The notes beneath the pieces were generated by a model. That model saw only the letters and a list, made by a program, of their open reading frames with translations, did no database searches and had not been told where the DNA came from. The position numbers and the translations under genes were made by a program. From Kiritimatiellaeota bacterium B1221 (GTDB taxonomy: Bacteria > Verrucomicrobiota > Kiritimatiellia > SS1-B-03-39 > UBA6053): DNA of 64,000 bases. The stretch lies in assembly GCA_029269125.1 (NCBI GenBank), contig JARHXX010000009.1:1-64000 (forward strand), given 5' to 3'. Below are positions 8,635-18,759 of this stretch, piece after piece (position 1 is the first letter of the stretch; the number at the start of each line of letters is the position of its first letter).

Positions 8635-9372
8635 ATGATGAACCCATCATCTCCCGCGGAACCTGTCCCCGTCGTGCCGGATATCTTTGAACACGGCCGC
8701 TCCCCGGAAGGAAATGAAATCCATTCCGATCGGCGCATATATATGCAATTACAGACCTTCACCGGTTGCAAAGATCTATCCCCGGTGATCGACTTTGTGC
8801 GTGAAAGCGGCTGGGATGCCGTCATCTATCAAGACGCCGCCGACCCTTGGGGAATCGGTCTCCTGCTCATGGACACCGACCCTGCGTTTTTTACCGATAC
8901 AGTGGCCCCCGCCCTGCGAACTTCAGCTTTCGCAGACCTCACGCCCCGCACGGACGGCACTTTATTTGCCCGCAGCTACAGTATTGGCTACGAAGGCGAT
9001 TTGGAACATACTCTGGTCAACCGCCCACGCCAACGCGCGCTCAATCCTGAATATCCCTGGGTGGTTTGGTATCCTCTCCGTCGCACCGGCGAGTTTGCGA
9101 AACTCTCTAAACGGGAAAAAATGAAAATCCTCGGAGAACACGGAACCATTGGACGGGCCTGGGGAGATGAAAATCTGGCGCACGATATTCGCCTCGCCTG
9201 CTTCGGTATGGACCGGGCCGACAATGATTTTGTCGTCGCTCTGGTCGGTGCAGATCTCTTACCCCTGAGCAAAATTGTGGAAACCATGCGCGGGACCGTT
9301 CAAACCTCCACCTATATTGAAAAGCTTGGCCCCTTCTTTGCCGGCAAGACTGTTTATCAGTCCCCCATGTAG
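8635..9372 (+). CDS. Chlorite dismutase / HemQ-family heme protein
   Basis: 245 aa. The C-terminal half carries the family pattern: YPWVVWYPLRRTGEFAKL, then the probable heme-ligating His in LGEHGTIGRAW, and a final FFAGK. Members are either coproheme decarboxylases (HemQ, last step of the coproporphyrin-dependent heme pathway) or chlorite-detoxifying enzymes. The length and the YPLRRTGEF segment fit the HemQ branch better. No other heme-synthesis gene adjoins it, although hemW lies 22 kb away. Its stop is one base before the start of the HAD gene, suggesting co-transcription. Confidence 0.75.
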   Translation: MMNPSSPAEPVPVVPDIFEHGRSPEGNEIHSDRRIYMQLQTFTGCKDLSPVIDFVRESGWDAVIYQDAADPWGIGLLLMDTDPAFFTDTVAPALRTSAFADLTPRTDGTLFARSYSIGYEGDLEHTLVNRPRQRALNPEYPWVVWYPLRRTGEFAKLSKREKMKILGEHGTIGRAWGDENLAHDIRLACFGMDRADNDFVVALVGADLLPLSKIVETMRGTVQTSTYIEKLGPFFAGKTVYQSPM

Positions 9373-9373
9373 C

Positions 9374-10096
9374 ATGGCGAAACTCACCACCGTACTTTTT
9401 GATTACGGCAATACACTCATTGCATTCGGACCCGATCAACAACTCGCTCAAGCCGCCGCCATGGCAGAGGTGCTCAGTCAAGCGGGACTGACGATCGACA
9501 ACGAAAAGCTCACCAAGGTACGCAAAGACCAAATCCTCCGCCCGTATCGTTCCGGCGGAAAAGAAAACGTGTTCGAGGAGGTGTGCCGGGAAATCGTGGA
9601 ACTCGCCGGTCCCGACCCTACCGGCGGAATAACCCGCGCATTGATGGCCGCCCGCCAAAAAGCATTTATCAAATCCGTAGGTGTGCAACCCGATGTCCCC
9701 CCACTTCTCGAACGCCTAAAAGAACAATACCGCCTGGGCTTCCTCTCCAATTATCCCTGTTCACACAGCATCATCTCCTCACTAGAAAATTTGGGAATGG
9801 CTGACTTTTTTGAAAGCGTGGTGGTCTCCGCCGATGTCGGATACGCCAAACCGCATCCCGACGCTTACGCAACACTAATCAAGGAAATGAACCTGGACCC
9901 GGCTGAAGCCGTCTATGTCGGAGACAACTGGCTGGCGGATGTTCAAGGTGCCAAACGCGCCGGCATGCGGGCCATCTGGGTGCGGGAACACATTCCTTAC
10001 GAAACTTTTGAGCCGGAACCGGGAGACATTCCACCCGACGCGGAAATTCATTCACTGATGGAATTAGAATCCGTACTTGCGGCCTGGACCGAATAA
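9374..10096 (+). CDS. HAD-superfamily hydrolase
   Basis: 240 aa from the ATG at 9374, one base after the preceding stop; the open frame extends further upstream into the neighbouring gene and that extension is rejected. HAD motifs are clear: motif I LFDYGNTL, motif II in FLSNYP, the lysine in GYAKPHPD, and motif IV VGDNWLADVQGAKRAGM. The alpha-helical cap between motifs I and II resembles phosphoglycolate phosphatase or haloacid dehalogenase type enzymes. In motif I the second acidic position is Gly-Asn rather than Asp (DYGNT), a pattern seen in a subset of HADs. Substrate unknown. Confidence 0.85.
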   Translation: MAKLTTVLFDYGNTLIAFGPDQQLAQAAAMAEVLSQAGLTIDNEKLTKVRKDQILRPYRSGGKENVFEEVCREIVELAGPDPTGGITRALMAARQKAFIKSVGVQPDVPPLLERLKEQYRLGFLSNYPCSHSIISSLENLGMADFFESVVVSADVGYAKPHPDAYATLIKEMNLDPAEAVYVGDNWLADVQGAKRAGMRAIWVREHIPYETFEPEPGDIPPDAEIHSLMELESVLAAWTE

Positions 10097-10184
10097 ATCC
10101 ACCAGCCGGATCAGCTGCAGACCGGCGATCAAAAAAAAACAGGCTTTGTGCGTAAAGAAATCCCGGCTCAGGGGATTTATAGAC

Positions 10185-11762
10185 ATGCAAAAGAACGCCC
10201 CCATACGAAATCTACTCATTATCCTTGGTGATCAGTTAAACGAAGATTCCCGACTTTTCGACAACTACGACCCGGATCATGACCTCCTGTGGATGGCCGA
10301 AACCCAAGAAGAGTCCACCCATGTCTGGTGTCACAAAATCCGCCTGGTGCTTTTCTTTTCCGCCATGCGGCATTTTCGGGATGCACAAACCAGGCAAAAC
10401 CGAAAAATCAGATATCATGAATTACAAGCGGATCCCGTTTCGGACCGGGGGGGGAATTTTAATGAAATTTTATCCGCCGATCTTCAGGAGCTCAAACCCC
10501 AAAAAATCCAGGTGGTTCTACCCGGTGATTTTCGGGTCACGGAAATGCTCCAAAGCGCGGCCAATTCCGCCGGTATCGAACTTGAGATCTTACCGGACCG
10601 GCATTTTTACGTCAGCCCGGAAGAATTCAGCGACTATTCCCGCGGCCGGAAAAACCTGGTCATGGAACCTTTTTACCGGATGCAGCGGAAACGGTTCGGA
10701 ATTTTAATGGACTCCGGGGATCAACCGGAAGGCGGTGAATGGAACTATGATGCAGAAAACCGGGGAAAGTTCGGAAAGCAAGGCCCGAAAGACCTGCCGC
10801 CCCCTCCACAAATTCGCCTGGATTCCCGCACAAAGGAAGTGATTGCACTGGTAGAAAAACGGTTCGCGGAACATCCCGGAGAAACAGATTCCTTTGATTG
10901 GCCCGTCACCCGAGAAGATGCGAAAGCCTGCCTGCATGATTTCATTCTGCATCGGCTTCCCCTGTTCGGAAAATACGAAGATGCCATGTGGAAGGGCGGG
11001 TCGCCCCTCTATCATTCCCGCCTCTCCGCCTTACTCAACCTTAAACTCCTCAATCCCAGAGAGTGCGTGGATGCCGCCATCGCAGCCTATCAGAATAACC
11101 GTGCGCCTCTCAATTCCGTCGAAGGTTTTGTAAGGCAACTCTTAGGCTGGCGGGAGTTTATTCGCGGCATCTATTTTCAGGAAATGCCTGAGTATGCGGA
11201 GATGAACGCGCTCGCATGTGAAAAAGTGAATGTTCCCACATTCTTCTGGGACGGGAAAACCGATATGGCCTGTGTGGCGGATACCATGCATTCGGTTTTA
11301 AAAACGGCCTGGAGTCATCATATACCCCGCTTGATGGTCCTGGGCCAGTTCTCGCTGCTCCTGGGCGTTCATCCCTACCATTTCCACGCGTGGCATATGG
11401 CCATGTATGCCGATGCCATCGACTGGGTGAGCTTACCCAATACCCTTGGGATGAGCCAATATGGTGATGGCGGCATCGTGGGCTCAAAGCCCTATTGCGC
11501 TTCTGGCAACTACATCAACAAAATGAGCAATTACTGCAGCCAGTGTAAATACCATTACAAAGCAGCCCACGGAGAAAACGCCTGCCCTTTCACGACCCTA
11601 TATTGGGATTTCCTTGACCGGCATCAGCAGGCACTCTCAAAAAATCACCGTATGGGGTTTCAGCTGAATAACCTGAAACGCAAAAGCGATGCAGACCTGA
11701 AAAAAATCCGCAAACATGCGGATGTACTCAGGCAAAAATGTGAAAGCAAGATTCGCTTCTAA
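10185..11762 (+). CDS. FeS-type cryptochrome/photolyase (PhrB-like)
   Basis: 525 aa from ATG 10185, preceded by a G-rich stretch; an in-frame start at 10077 inside the HAD gene is less likely. The sequence matches the FeS-BCP group of (6-4) photolyases: an N-terminal alpha/beta domain beginning LLIILGDQLNEDS, a helical FAD-binding domain with GWREFIRGIY and HHIPRLMVLGQF, and cysteines for a [4Fe-4S] cluster. CSQC followed 13 residues later by CPF has the same spacing as in PhrB, with an upstream candidate Cys in DMACVAD. It would repair UV photoproducts using light. It converges with the GH13 gene; the two stop codons overlap by four bases. Confidence 0.9.
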   Translation: MQKNAPIRNLLIILGDQLNEDSRLFDNYDPDHDLLWMAETQEESTHVWCHKIRLVLFFSAMRHFRDAQTRQNRKIRYHELQADPVSDRGGNFNEILSADLQELKPQKIQVVLPGDFRVTEMLQSAANSAGIELEILPDRHFYVSPEEFSDYSRGRKNLVMEPFYRMQRKRFGILMDSGDQPEGGEWNYDAENRGKFGKQGPKDLPPPPQIRLDSRTKEVIALVEKRFAEHPGETDSFDWPVTREDAKACLHDFILHRLPLFGKYEDAMWKGGSPLYHSRLSALLNLKLLNPRECVDAAIAAYQNNRAPLNSVEGFVRQLLGWREFIRGIYFQEMPEYAEMNALACEKVNVPTFFWDGKTDMACVADTMHSVLKTAWSHHIPRLMVLGQFSLLLGVHPYHFHAWHMAMYADAIDWVSLPNTLGMSQYGDGGIVGSKPYCASGNYINKMSNYCSQCKYHYKAAHGENACPFTTLYWDFLDRHQQALSKNHRMGFQLNNLKRKSDADLKKIRKHADVLRQKCESKIRF

Positions 11763-14700
11763 GGCGCCTTGACCACCAAAACCCGATAAAACTTTGGTAA
11801 TGTACTGGGAGACAAATCCGTATAAGTGTATTCGCTCTCAGCAATACCCGGGGCATAATTCACGGCATTGACTTCATCTTCCGACGCCCAACTTTCCGAA
11901 TCCGCAAGATCCGTGGTGCTCTGCACAGTGTAAAGGTAACCGGGCACCACCTCAATGGTAAAACTTACATCCGCACCTGACATCACCGGGTTCACCACTT
12001 GAAACACCGACGCTCCATCGCGGGGATTGGTTCCTGACTGATCTTCATCTTCATTGCTTTGTCCGTCGGCATCTTCGTCAGCAGCCGGATCAAGCAGCTT
12101 CACGGTTTCACTCACCACGCTGGCCGGACCCGTATGGTCGGGCTGATAAGGATTCACGGCTTTTACCTGCACATGGACTTCATCTCCCAATGAAGCCGTG
12201 ACTTCCATAGCGGGATCGCTCACCACCACCGTATCAGATAATCCACCATTCACGAAAATTTGAACTTCATAATGGGGCACCACCCCTCCCGCATCCGCCG
12301 CGACCGGATCCCAATCAAATAGCGCACTCGCCCCCAACGCATAAGGAAAAGGGTTGGGCATTTCGGGCTGAACCGGTGCAGAAACGGGTGCCGTCACATC
12401 ATACACTTTTAAATATTGAGCCTCGTAGGGGGCGCTGGCCCAGGCCTCGAGCGCTTCATTGGTTTCGGTGGTCCCGGGATCATCAGCCGTGGTGGGGACC
12501 TTTTTCATGAAAACAGTGAAGCCCCCGCTTTTAAGATCTGCTCCAGATATGCCACTTCCCCAGAGGAATTGTTCCCGACGCGTGCTGTCCCGGGCAATAT
12601 AGGCCGCCATATTTTTTGCATTGTACATGCGCCCGTCCTCAATCCCCAGCAAGGGGGCGAGTCCGGCGGGAATTTTAAAGTTGTCACTTTGGTCATTATC
12701 CCGGTCCACATTCGCAAAAGCGATGACCACATCCGACGTTGCAGGGGATGCATTTGCGGTTTCATATTTTGCGGCGGCAAAAATTTGGTCATTCCCTCCG
12801 TCCCCTGTCAGAAAATATCGATTCGAACTCCGAAGCGCGGGACTTTGATTACGCGCAGTCTGAATCCCCGCATACACAGGATATAGTTGATCATTTCCCG
12901 GATCACTATCATTCCAGGCAGGCGTCATCGAGTTCCAACGCTTAAAGTGGGAAATGGTTTTGCTGAAATTGAGCTCATAGTGCTGATAGCCAAAGCTCTT
13001 CGAGATCCCAAGCTCCTGTCCCGGAAAAATGAGAGACGCGGAATCCATGATTCCGGCGGCCGCATTTCTCACCACCGCCTCCCATGGATCCTCATAATTC
13101 TCCTCATCATGCGAGGTCGTATTTGCCAGCACCAGCGCTTGCCCATAAGCGCTGCGGCGCTCCTCAAAAATATCGCGGTAATTTTGTGAATTCAACGAGG
13201 ACTTCAACGGGAATACGATATTTTCGTTGAGAATTTCAAAATGACGACTCGAACGATAGGTCACCGCGCCCCCATCGAGCGATTCACTCATCATCACAAA
13301 ATTCCACTTATAGCTGCGGGCAACATTGATAATGTACTCCCAGGCTTGCGGGGGAAGACCCTGTCCAAAATCACAGCGCAACCCATCAATTCCCCGGGCA
13401 TCCCAGGTATAGCGGGCCGCCAAATCTCCATCGGCTGAAGTCGAATTACGATTCTCACCGGCAGGACGTGTTTTTTCAAGCCAATGCACCGCATACCCCG
13501 CGAAGTAATCCCATACTCTGCGGGTAACATTCCATGGTTCACCGCCTTGGATAAAATCGTCAGTCGTCCAGTCGCTGTCCGAATAATCGAACCAATCGCC
13601 TTCGTTTTTATAGCTATTAAGCTCTGCGCCCCCATCGTCATACTCCACCAGTGCATCATAACGTCCAAAGAAAACATCTTTCACGTCATTCCACTTTCCA
13701 AAATCATAACGATCGGGACCCGCCGCAATGTCTCCTGCGGAAGAGGCTCGATTCCCATAGTTCGAACTCGATGAAAAAAAACGGGCCTCACGGTTTCGGA
13801 TTTCATCTGTCGGCAACCAGGTCTCTCCGTCCCGCTGAAAGAGATCGACTCCGATTTGGGCAAGTTCGACATCAAAGGCGGTATGATTAAAGGGGGCATC
13901 GAGCATAATACCCACACTCTTGGCATCGGCGGCCGCGGCAAATTCCTGAAACGCGGCCATGGCGGCGTCTCTATTTTGCTGGGAGGTGTTTGCACCGTTG
14001 TAATCGACCGTCATCAGCTCATTCACTTCAAAAAAGTTCTTTACCGAATAGGGACTGCCCGGGTCATAAAGGGGCCCGCCATTTCCATATCCCGCCACCG
14101 GCTCCCGACCATCAATGCCGACCGGGTGAATCGGTTGAAACCAAAGCCAATTCATCCCCAGTCCCTTAAGATAATCCAAATTCCATTTACTCCCCCCTCC
14201 CCCGAAATTGTGGGCGGCATCGGGGGCATCATGCAGATCCTCCAGGGTGGAACGTGTCGCAAAGGTGTCACCACTTGCTTCAACGTTAAATACATTCATC
14301 ACGTAGAGTTGCACATCACGGGAATCCACCGGCGCAACGACCACCGCATGATCCCGCAGACCATACCAAATCCAATTGTCAGAATTATATTTGTTTTCTG
14401 CGATCGCATCGGAGGTTTTAAAGCGGGCGGTAAGCCGGTAAGCACCGGTCTTCGATGCCGGAATTGTCAGCGCCCAAATGTCATGGGTCCCGTCATACAC
14501 CATATTGACCGGGGCAAAATAGTGACCGGTTGCGGGATCCGTATCTGCTGGGGAGTCGGTAATCGTATTCCCATCCACGGGTTGGATACCATCCGCATAT
14601 CCATCACTGTTTTTATCAATCCGGACCAAATCACGCCGGTTGAGGTTGGTGTAAACCTCCACATCCGTGACCTGACTGAATCCGGTTAAGTCATAAAGGA

Positions 14701-14869
14701 CTTCGATATCCGCCGTGGTGCCCGCGACCTCATCAATATACACATGCGATGTGGAATATTCCGCACTGCGGAAATCATATCCGGGCGCACGAACCTCCAG
14801 CGTCCCCGCGGCTCGGATCAATGTGGAAACCAGGGCGAAAACGAGGAAAAGATAAGTGGGATGTCTCAT
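11759..14869 (-). CDS. Secreted GH13 alpha-amylase-family enzyme
   Basis: 1036 aa with an N-terminal signal peptide ending near ALVSTLIRAAG. An N-terminal beta-sandwich (~25-185) precedes a large (beta/alpha)8 GH13 domain (~185-770): LYVMNVFN, IMLDAPFNHTAF, the catalytic nucleophile Asp in GIDGLRCDFGQG and the acid Glu in MMSESLDGG. A beta domain and a fibronectin-like segment follow, then an Asp-rich linker with the thrombospondin-3-like pattern DEDADGQSNEDEDQSGTNP, and a C-terminal beta domain. No PEP-CTERM or membrane anchor is visible, so it is probably secreted or held in the outer membrane region. It likely acts on an alpha-glucan such as starch or glycogen; precise specificity cannot be read from sequence. 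Confidence 0.88.
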   Translation of the reverse strand: MRHPTYLFLVFALVSTLIRAAGTLEVRAPGYDFRSAEYSTSHVYIDEVAGTTADIEVLYDLTGFSQVTDVEVYTNLNRRDLVRIDKNSDGYADGIQPVDGNTITDSPADTDPATGHYFAPVNMVYDGTHDIWALTIPASKTGAYRLTARFKTSDAIAENKYNSDNWIWYGLRDHAVVVAPVDSRDVQLYVMNVFNVEASGDTFATRSTLEDLHDAPDAAHNFGGGGSKWNLDYLKGLGMNWLWFQPIHPVGIDGREPVAGYGNGGPLYDPGSPYSVKNFFEVNELMTVDYNGANTSQQNRDAAMAAFQEFAAAADAKSVGIMLDAPFNHTAFDVELAQIGVDLFQRDGETWLPTDEIRNREARFFSSSSNYGNRASSAGDIAAGPDRYDFGKWNDVKDVFFGRYDALVEYDDGGAELNSYKNEGDWFDYSDSDWTTDDFIQGGEPWNVTRRVWDYFAGYAVHWLEKTRPAGENRNSTSADGDLAARYTWDARGIDGLRCDFGQGLPPQAWEYIINVARSYKWNFVMMSESLDGGAVTYRSSRHFEILNENIVFPLKSSLNSQNYRDIFEERRSAYGQALVLANTTSHDEENYEDPWEAVVRNAAAGIMDSASLIFPGQELGISKSFGYQHYELNFSKTISHFKRWNSMTPAWNDSDPGNDQLYPVYAGIQTARNQSPALRSSNRYFLTGDGGNDQIFAAAKYETANASPATSDVVIAFANVDRDNDQSDNFKIPAGLAPLLGIEDGRMYNAKNMAAYIARDSTRREQFLWGSGISGADLKSGGFTVFMKKVPTTADDPGTTETNEALEAWASAPYEAQYLKVYDVTAPVSAPVQPEMPNPFPYALGASALFDWDPVAADAGGVVPHYEVQIFVNGGLSDTVVVSDPAMEVTASLGDEVHVQVKAVNPYQPDHTGPASVVSETVKLLDPAADEDADGQSNEDEDQSGTNPRDGASVFQVVNPVMSGADVSFTIEVVPGYLYTVQSTTDLADSESWASEDEVNAVNYAPGIAESEYTYTDLSPSTLPKFYRVLVVKAP

Positions 14870-15027
14870 GGGATGCTGGCGAATTAATAATTCAAACGTT
14901 TTAATAAAATACCCGTCTTCGGGGTTTTTGTAAAATAAAAAATCAAATGCGCCGGAACCGAGGCTGGAAATCTTCGGCTTCTGAGCTATGGTAACCCTTC
15001 ATTCACCCTCATTCATCTGTCATCATT

Positions 15028-15048
15028 TATCAATTATCAATTATCATG
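15028..15048 (+). repeat. Heptamer repeat upstream of the Rieske gene
   Basis: TTATCAA occurs twice in tandem followed by a third copy changed at its last base (TTATCAT), which runs into the start codon of the Rieske gene. It occupies the ribosome-binding-site position. Confidence 0.8.
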
Positions 15049-15363
15049 CCTTGGACCGAAATTGCCTCCGTTTCCGAATTTGAAGCCACTGACCGTAAAT
15101 ATTGTGAAATCTCGGATGAGATTCAAATCGGTCTGTTTAAGCATGAAGCGGATGGAAAATTTTACGCGGTGGAGATCTGGTGCAGTCACCAAAGAATTTC
15201 TTTAATGAACGGGGATCTGGAAGATCACGAACTGATGTGTCCGCTTCATGGCGCCTGCTTTGATATCCGCGACGGGAAACATTTAAGTCTCCCGGCGGTA
15301 AAACCCATCAAATCTTATCCGGTGAAAGTGGAAGGTGACAAAATTTTTGTGGATGCCTCATGA
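15046..15363 (+). CDS. Rieske-type [2Fe-2S] ferredoxin
   Basis: 105 aa, entirely one Rieske domain. Cluster ligands are in WCSHQRISL (Cys and His) and MCPLHGACFDI (Cys and His). Stand-alone proteins of this type deliver electrons to oxygenases or act in redox housekeeping. Its stop overlaps the sufS start as ATGA, so the two proteins are probably made together, suggesting a role linked to Fe-S assembly. A TTATCAA heptamer repeat lies immediately before the start codon and leaves no obvious Shine-Dalgarno sequence. Confidence 0.9.
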   Translation: MPWTEIASVSEFEATDRKYCEISDEIQIGLFKHEADGKFYAVEIWCSHQRISLMNGDLEDHELMCPLHGACFDIRDGKHLSLPAVKPIKSYPVKVEGDKIFVDAS

Positions 15364-16598
15364 AACCCTTTGCCCCAGCAGAAATCTGTAAAATCCGTGA
15401 AGATTTCCCGATTTTACAGCGGAAAGTACACGGCGATCGCGACTTGGTTTATTTAGACAATGCCGCCACCAGCCAAAAACCCCTGTGTGTGATCGAGGCG
15501 CTGAACCACTACTACCGCCAAACCAACGCCAATGTACACCGGGGCATGCATGCCCTGGCTGAAGAAGCCACCGCCGACTATGAAGCCGCCCGCGCAAAAG
15601 TGGCCAATTTCCTGGGGGCCACGGATCCTAAAGGCGTCATATTTACCCGTGGCACCACTGAATCCATCAATTTAGTGGCCCAATGCTGGGGACAGCAATT
15701 GCAAGCCGGTGATGAAATTCTTATTTCAGTCATGGAGCATCACAGCAACATCGTCCCCTGGCAATTGATCGCCCAAAGAACCGGTGCAACAGTAAAAGCC
15801 ATCCCGCTCACCTCCTCTGGCGAACTAGATCTCGAAGCGTTTGAGACCCTGCTGAATCCCAAAACCAAAATGTTGTCCCTCACCCAAATCAGCAATGCAC
15901 TCGGTACCGTTAATCCGGTAAAAGAGATGATTGCCAAAGCAAAAGCCAACGGAACGACGGTACTCATAGACGGTGCACAAAGTGCTCCCCACCTGCCCAT
16001 CAACCTCTCCGAATTGGGATGTGACTTTTATGCCTGCTCCGCACACAAAATGTGCGGCCCCACCGGCATCGGCGCCCTTATCGCGTCACCGGAATTGCTA
16101 AACGCCATGCCGCCTTGGCAGGGGGGCGGGGAAATGATCGATCAAGTCACCATCGAATCCTCTACCTGGGCCGATTTACCCTATAAATTTGAAGCCGGCA
16201 CCCCGAATATCGGGGATGCCATCGCCTGGGCTTCCGCCATCGATTACATCCAGACGCTCGGCATGGCGCGGATTGAAGCCACCGTTCAGGAAGTGGTAAA
16301 CGATGCGGCCAGCCGGCTGGAACAGGAGCCCGGTGTCAGGTTAACCGCCCATCCCACCGAACGGGGCGGGGCCGTTTCATTTTGGCTGGATGAGATTCAC
16401 CCTCACGATGTCGCCCAACTGGTGGATCAATCCGGGGTGGCCATCCGGGCAGGTCACGTCTGCTGTCAGCCTTTGATGAAACATCTGGGACATCCCGCAC
16501 TCAACCGGGCCAGTTATCACTTCTATAACACGCAGGAAGAAACGACCCGTCTGCTGGAAGCCATTCGCATTGCCCGGAAAATATTTGGCGTCGCTTAA
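15360..16598 (+). CDS. sufS: Cysteine desulfurase, SufS type
   Basis: 412 aa PLP enzyme that removes sulfur from cysteine for Fe-S cluster assembly. Group II (SufS) features are visible: YLDNAATSQKP near the N-terminus, EHHSNIVPWQ, the PLP lysine in ACSAHKMCGPTG, the ESSTWADLPYKFEAGTPN segment, and the persulfide cysteine in RAGHVCCQPLM. Length is normal for SufS. No sufBCD or sufE/U genes are adjacent; instead it is coupled to a Rieske ferredoxin by an ATGA overlap. Confidence 0.92.
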   Translation: MKPFAPAEICKIREDFPILQRKVHGDRDLVYLDNAATSQKPLCVIEALNHYYRQTNANVHRGMHALAEEATADYEAARAKVANFLGATDPKGVIFTRGTTESINLVAQCWGQQLQAGDEILISVMEHHSNIVPWQLIAQRTGATVKAIPLTSSGELDLEAFETLLNPKTKMLSLTQISNALGTVNPVKEMIAKAKANGTTVLIDGAQSAPHLPINLSELGCDFYACSAHKMCGPTGIGALIASPELLNAMPPWQGGGEMIDQVTIESSTWADLPYKFEAGTPNIGDAIAWASAIDYIQTLGMARIEATVQEVVNDAASRLEQEPGVRLTAHPTERGGAVSFWLDEIHPHDVAQLVDQSGVAIRAGHVCCQPLMKHLGHPALNRASYHFYNTQEETTRLLEAIRIARKIFGVA

Positions 16599-16740
16599 AG
16601 CGTCCCCCCCGCAGACGTCAAAGGCAGAAAAAGATTTGAGGCAGCGAAACCGCCCGCCCCCATGCAATTGAGCGCAGTCAAAGCTTGCGAATTTTCCCAG
16701 GTTCCATTTAATAGCCCGATATTTGCAACATAGATTTATT

Positions 16741-18759
16741 ATGAAAAAAGCTCTCTTTATCCTCCTCTTTCCCCTGTCCCTCTTTGCCCAGCTGGAAATG
16801 CCCTCCATTTTTTCAGACCACATGGTCTTGCAACAACAACAGCCCATTCAGGTGTGGGGAAAAGGTACGGTTGGAACCTCGGTCATGGTGAGCTTTAAAC
16901 AGCAGACCCAAACCGTGAATGTTGACAATCAGGGTCGCTGGAAACTCACATTGGATCCCGAAGCGGCCAGTTTTGAACCCGCAGTTTTAGGGGTGACAGA
17001 CGGAACGGATCAATTGAGCTTTAAAGATGTCCTGGTCGGGGAGGTTTGGTTGTGCTCCGGTCAGTCCAATATGTCCTGGAAAATGCAAAACAGCAAAGAT
17101 GCGGATATCGAGATTCCTTTGGCCAACTATCCGAATATTCGTCTGTTCAAAGTGAAAAACTATACCTCCGGCAGACCGCTGTTCAGTTCCGAGGGTCAAT
17201 GGAACAAGTGTAGCCCCGAAGATATTGTCGATTACAGTGCGGTGGGCTATTTCTTTGGTCGCGACCTTCATGCCCGATTGGATGTTCCCGTGGGATTGGT
17301 TCAGGCGGCGTGGGGAGGCACCCCGGCCATTGCGTGGACCCGTGCCAGTGCCTTCCCCAATCACCCTTCACTCATGGAAAAAGCCAGTGTATGGGCCGGA
17401 TATGTCGATACCTACGACGAAAAACTGGCCGCCTGGGAAGAAGAACTCAAAGACTGGCTGGAAGAAAAAAACCTGCAACTTTTCGTAAAAGATCCCGGGA
17501 TCTCCGAGGATGCCAAAACCTGGCACCTTCCTGCCGTAAATGATTTTCAATGGGAGAAAATCTCACTCCCCGCCACCATTGAAGATGAAATCGAGGAAAT
17601 GGACGGTGCCGTTTGGTTCCGCCGCCGGCTCGAACTTCCCACCATTATGCGTGGTCAGGACCTCACGCTTGCCCTCGGACCGATTGCTGATTTTGAAATA
17701 ACCTGGGTCAACGGCGTATTGATCGGAAAAACAGACGCGACCACCGAAATTTCCCAAACCGTAGATCGTCGATACCAAATACCGGCCCGTCTAACCCGCA
17801 GCGGGGAAATTATCATTGCGGTACGCGTGTTTGACCGGGGATCAACCGGCGGATTCATGGGGGAAGCCAAATCCATGTTGATTATTGGTGAAAGCAGCGC
17901 CATCCGTCTGGGCGGCGAGGGCTGGTCATATAAAATCGAAAGCAAATTAGAAAGCTCGATCGACGAATGGCAAATCAAACAGTTTAAGGATGCGCCCAAA
18001 CGCCCCCCCAAACCTGACAGTCCCAACCGCCCGGCCAGTTTAGCCAATGGCATGCTTGCCACGGTGGCCCCTTACAGTATGCGGGGAGCCATTTGGTATC
18101 AGGGCGAAAGCGATACCGACTGGGAACCAGAACAGTATGGTGAACGCGCCCGGGTCATGTTCGATGACTGGCGCAAATGGTGGGAAAATGAAGAAATGTA
18201 TTTTGGCGTGGTGCAAATTGCCAATTTCCTCGCCCCCAAATCCGAACCCTCGGATGACAACTGGCCCAAATTACGTGAAAGCCAAAGAACCCTGGTGAGA
18301 GATATGCCCCACAGCGGCCTCGTGGTAACCATTGATTTGGGTGAAGAAAACGACATTCACCCCCGCAACAAACAGGATGTGGGAAGACGACTCGCCCGTC
18401 GTGTTCTGACCGATGTGTATAAAGTACTGGAACTCGGCGGAGGTCCCGTACTCACCCGGGTAAAATTCCTCGAGGACCGCATTGTGCTCCAATATGATCA
18501 GGTCGGACAGGGTTTACACAAGATCAACGCAAAAGAGCTCGGCGGATTTACTGTCGCCGGAGAAGACGGCATTTTTGTAAATGCGCGAGCCCGCATTGAA
18601 GGAGCCGACAAAGTTATCGTCACCACAGATGAAGCTTTGAACATGGTTCAAATTCGCTACGCATGGCAAAACAACCCCCGCGATGCCAATCTCGGCAATA
18701 AAGAACGCCTGCCTGCAGGCCCCTTTCACGTGGAAATCCCCGCAGCATCAAGGAAATGA
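16741..18759 (+). CDS. Sialate O-acetylesterase with inserted beta-sandwich domain
   Basis: 672 aa from MKKALF at 16741 (an in-frame start six codons upstream is less likely); signal peptide about 18 residues ending FPLSLFAQ. After a beta domain (FSDHMVLQQQQPIQVWG) comes the SGNH esterase with the serine in WLCSGQSNMSW, the GAIWYQGESD block and the Asp/His in NDIHPRNKQD. A sugar-binding-like beta-sandwich (about residues 265-400, with WFRRRLELP) interrupts the esterase domain. It likely removes acetyl groups from sialic acids or other host or algal glycans outside the cytoplasm. The stop overlaps the next SGNH gene as ATGA. Confidence 0.88.
   Translation: MKKALFILLFPLSLFAQLEMPSIFSDHMVLQQQQPIQVWGKGTVGTSVMVSFKQQTQTVNVDNQGRWKLTLDPEAASFEPAVLGVTDGTDQLSFKDVLVGEVWLCSGQSNMSWKMQNSKDADIEIPLANYPNIRLFKVKNYTSGRPLFSSEGQWNKCSPEDIVDYSAVGYFFGRDLHARLDVPVGLVQAAWGGTPAIAWTRASAFPNHPSLMEKASVWAGYVDTYDEKLAAWEEELKDWLEEKNLQLFVKDPGISEDAKTWHLPAVNDFQWEKISLPATIEDEIEEMDGAVWFRRRLELPTIMRGQDLTLALGPIADFEITWVNGVLIGKTDATTEISQTVDRRYQIPARLTRSGEIIIAVRVFDRGSTGGFMGEAKSMLIIGESSAIRLGGEGWSYKIESKLESSIDEWQIKQFKDAPKRPPKPDSPNRPASLANGMLATVAPYSMRGAIWYQGESDTDWEPEQYGERARVMFDDWRKWWENEEMYFGVVQIANFLAPKSEPSDDNWPKLRESQRTLVRDMPHSGLVVTIDLGEENDIHPRNKQDVGRRLARRVLTDVYKVLELGGGPVLTRVKFLEDRIVLQYDQVGQGLHKINAKELGGFTVAGEDGIFVNARARIEGADKVIVTTDEALNMVQIRYAWQNNPRDANLGNKERLPAGPFHVEIPAASRK

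Noticed and set aside
13856..14689. 277-aa open frame on the plus strand
   Set aside because: It is antisense to the GH13 gene, whose catalytic motifs are clear, and has no ribosome-binding site or recognisable domain.
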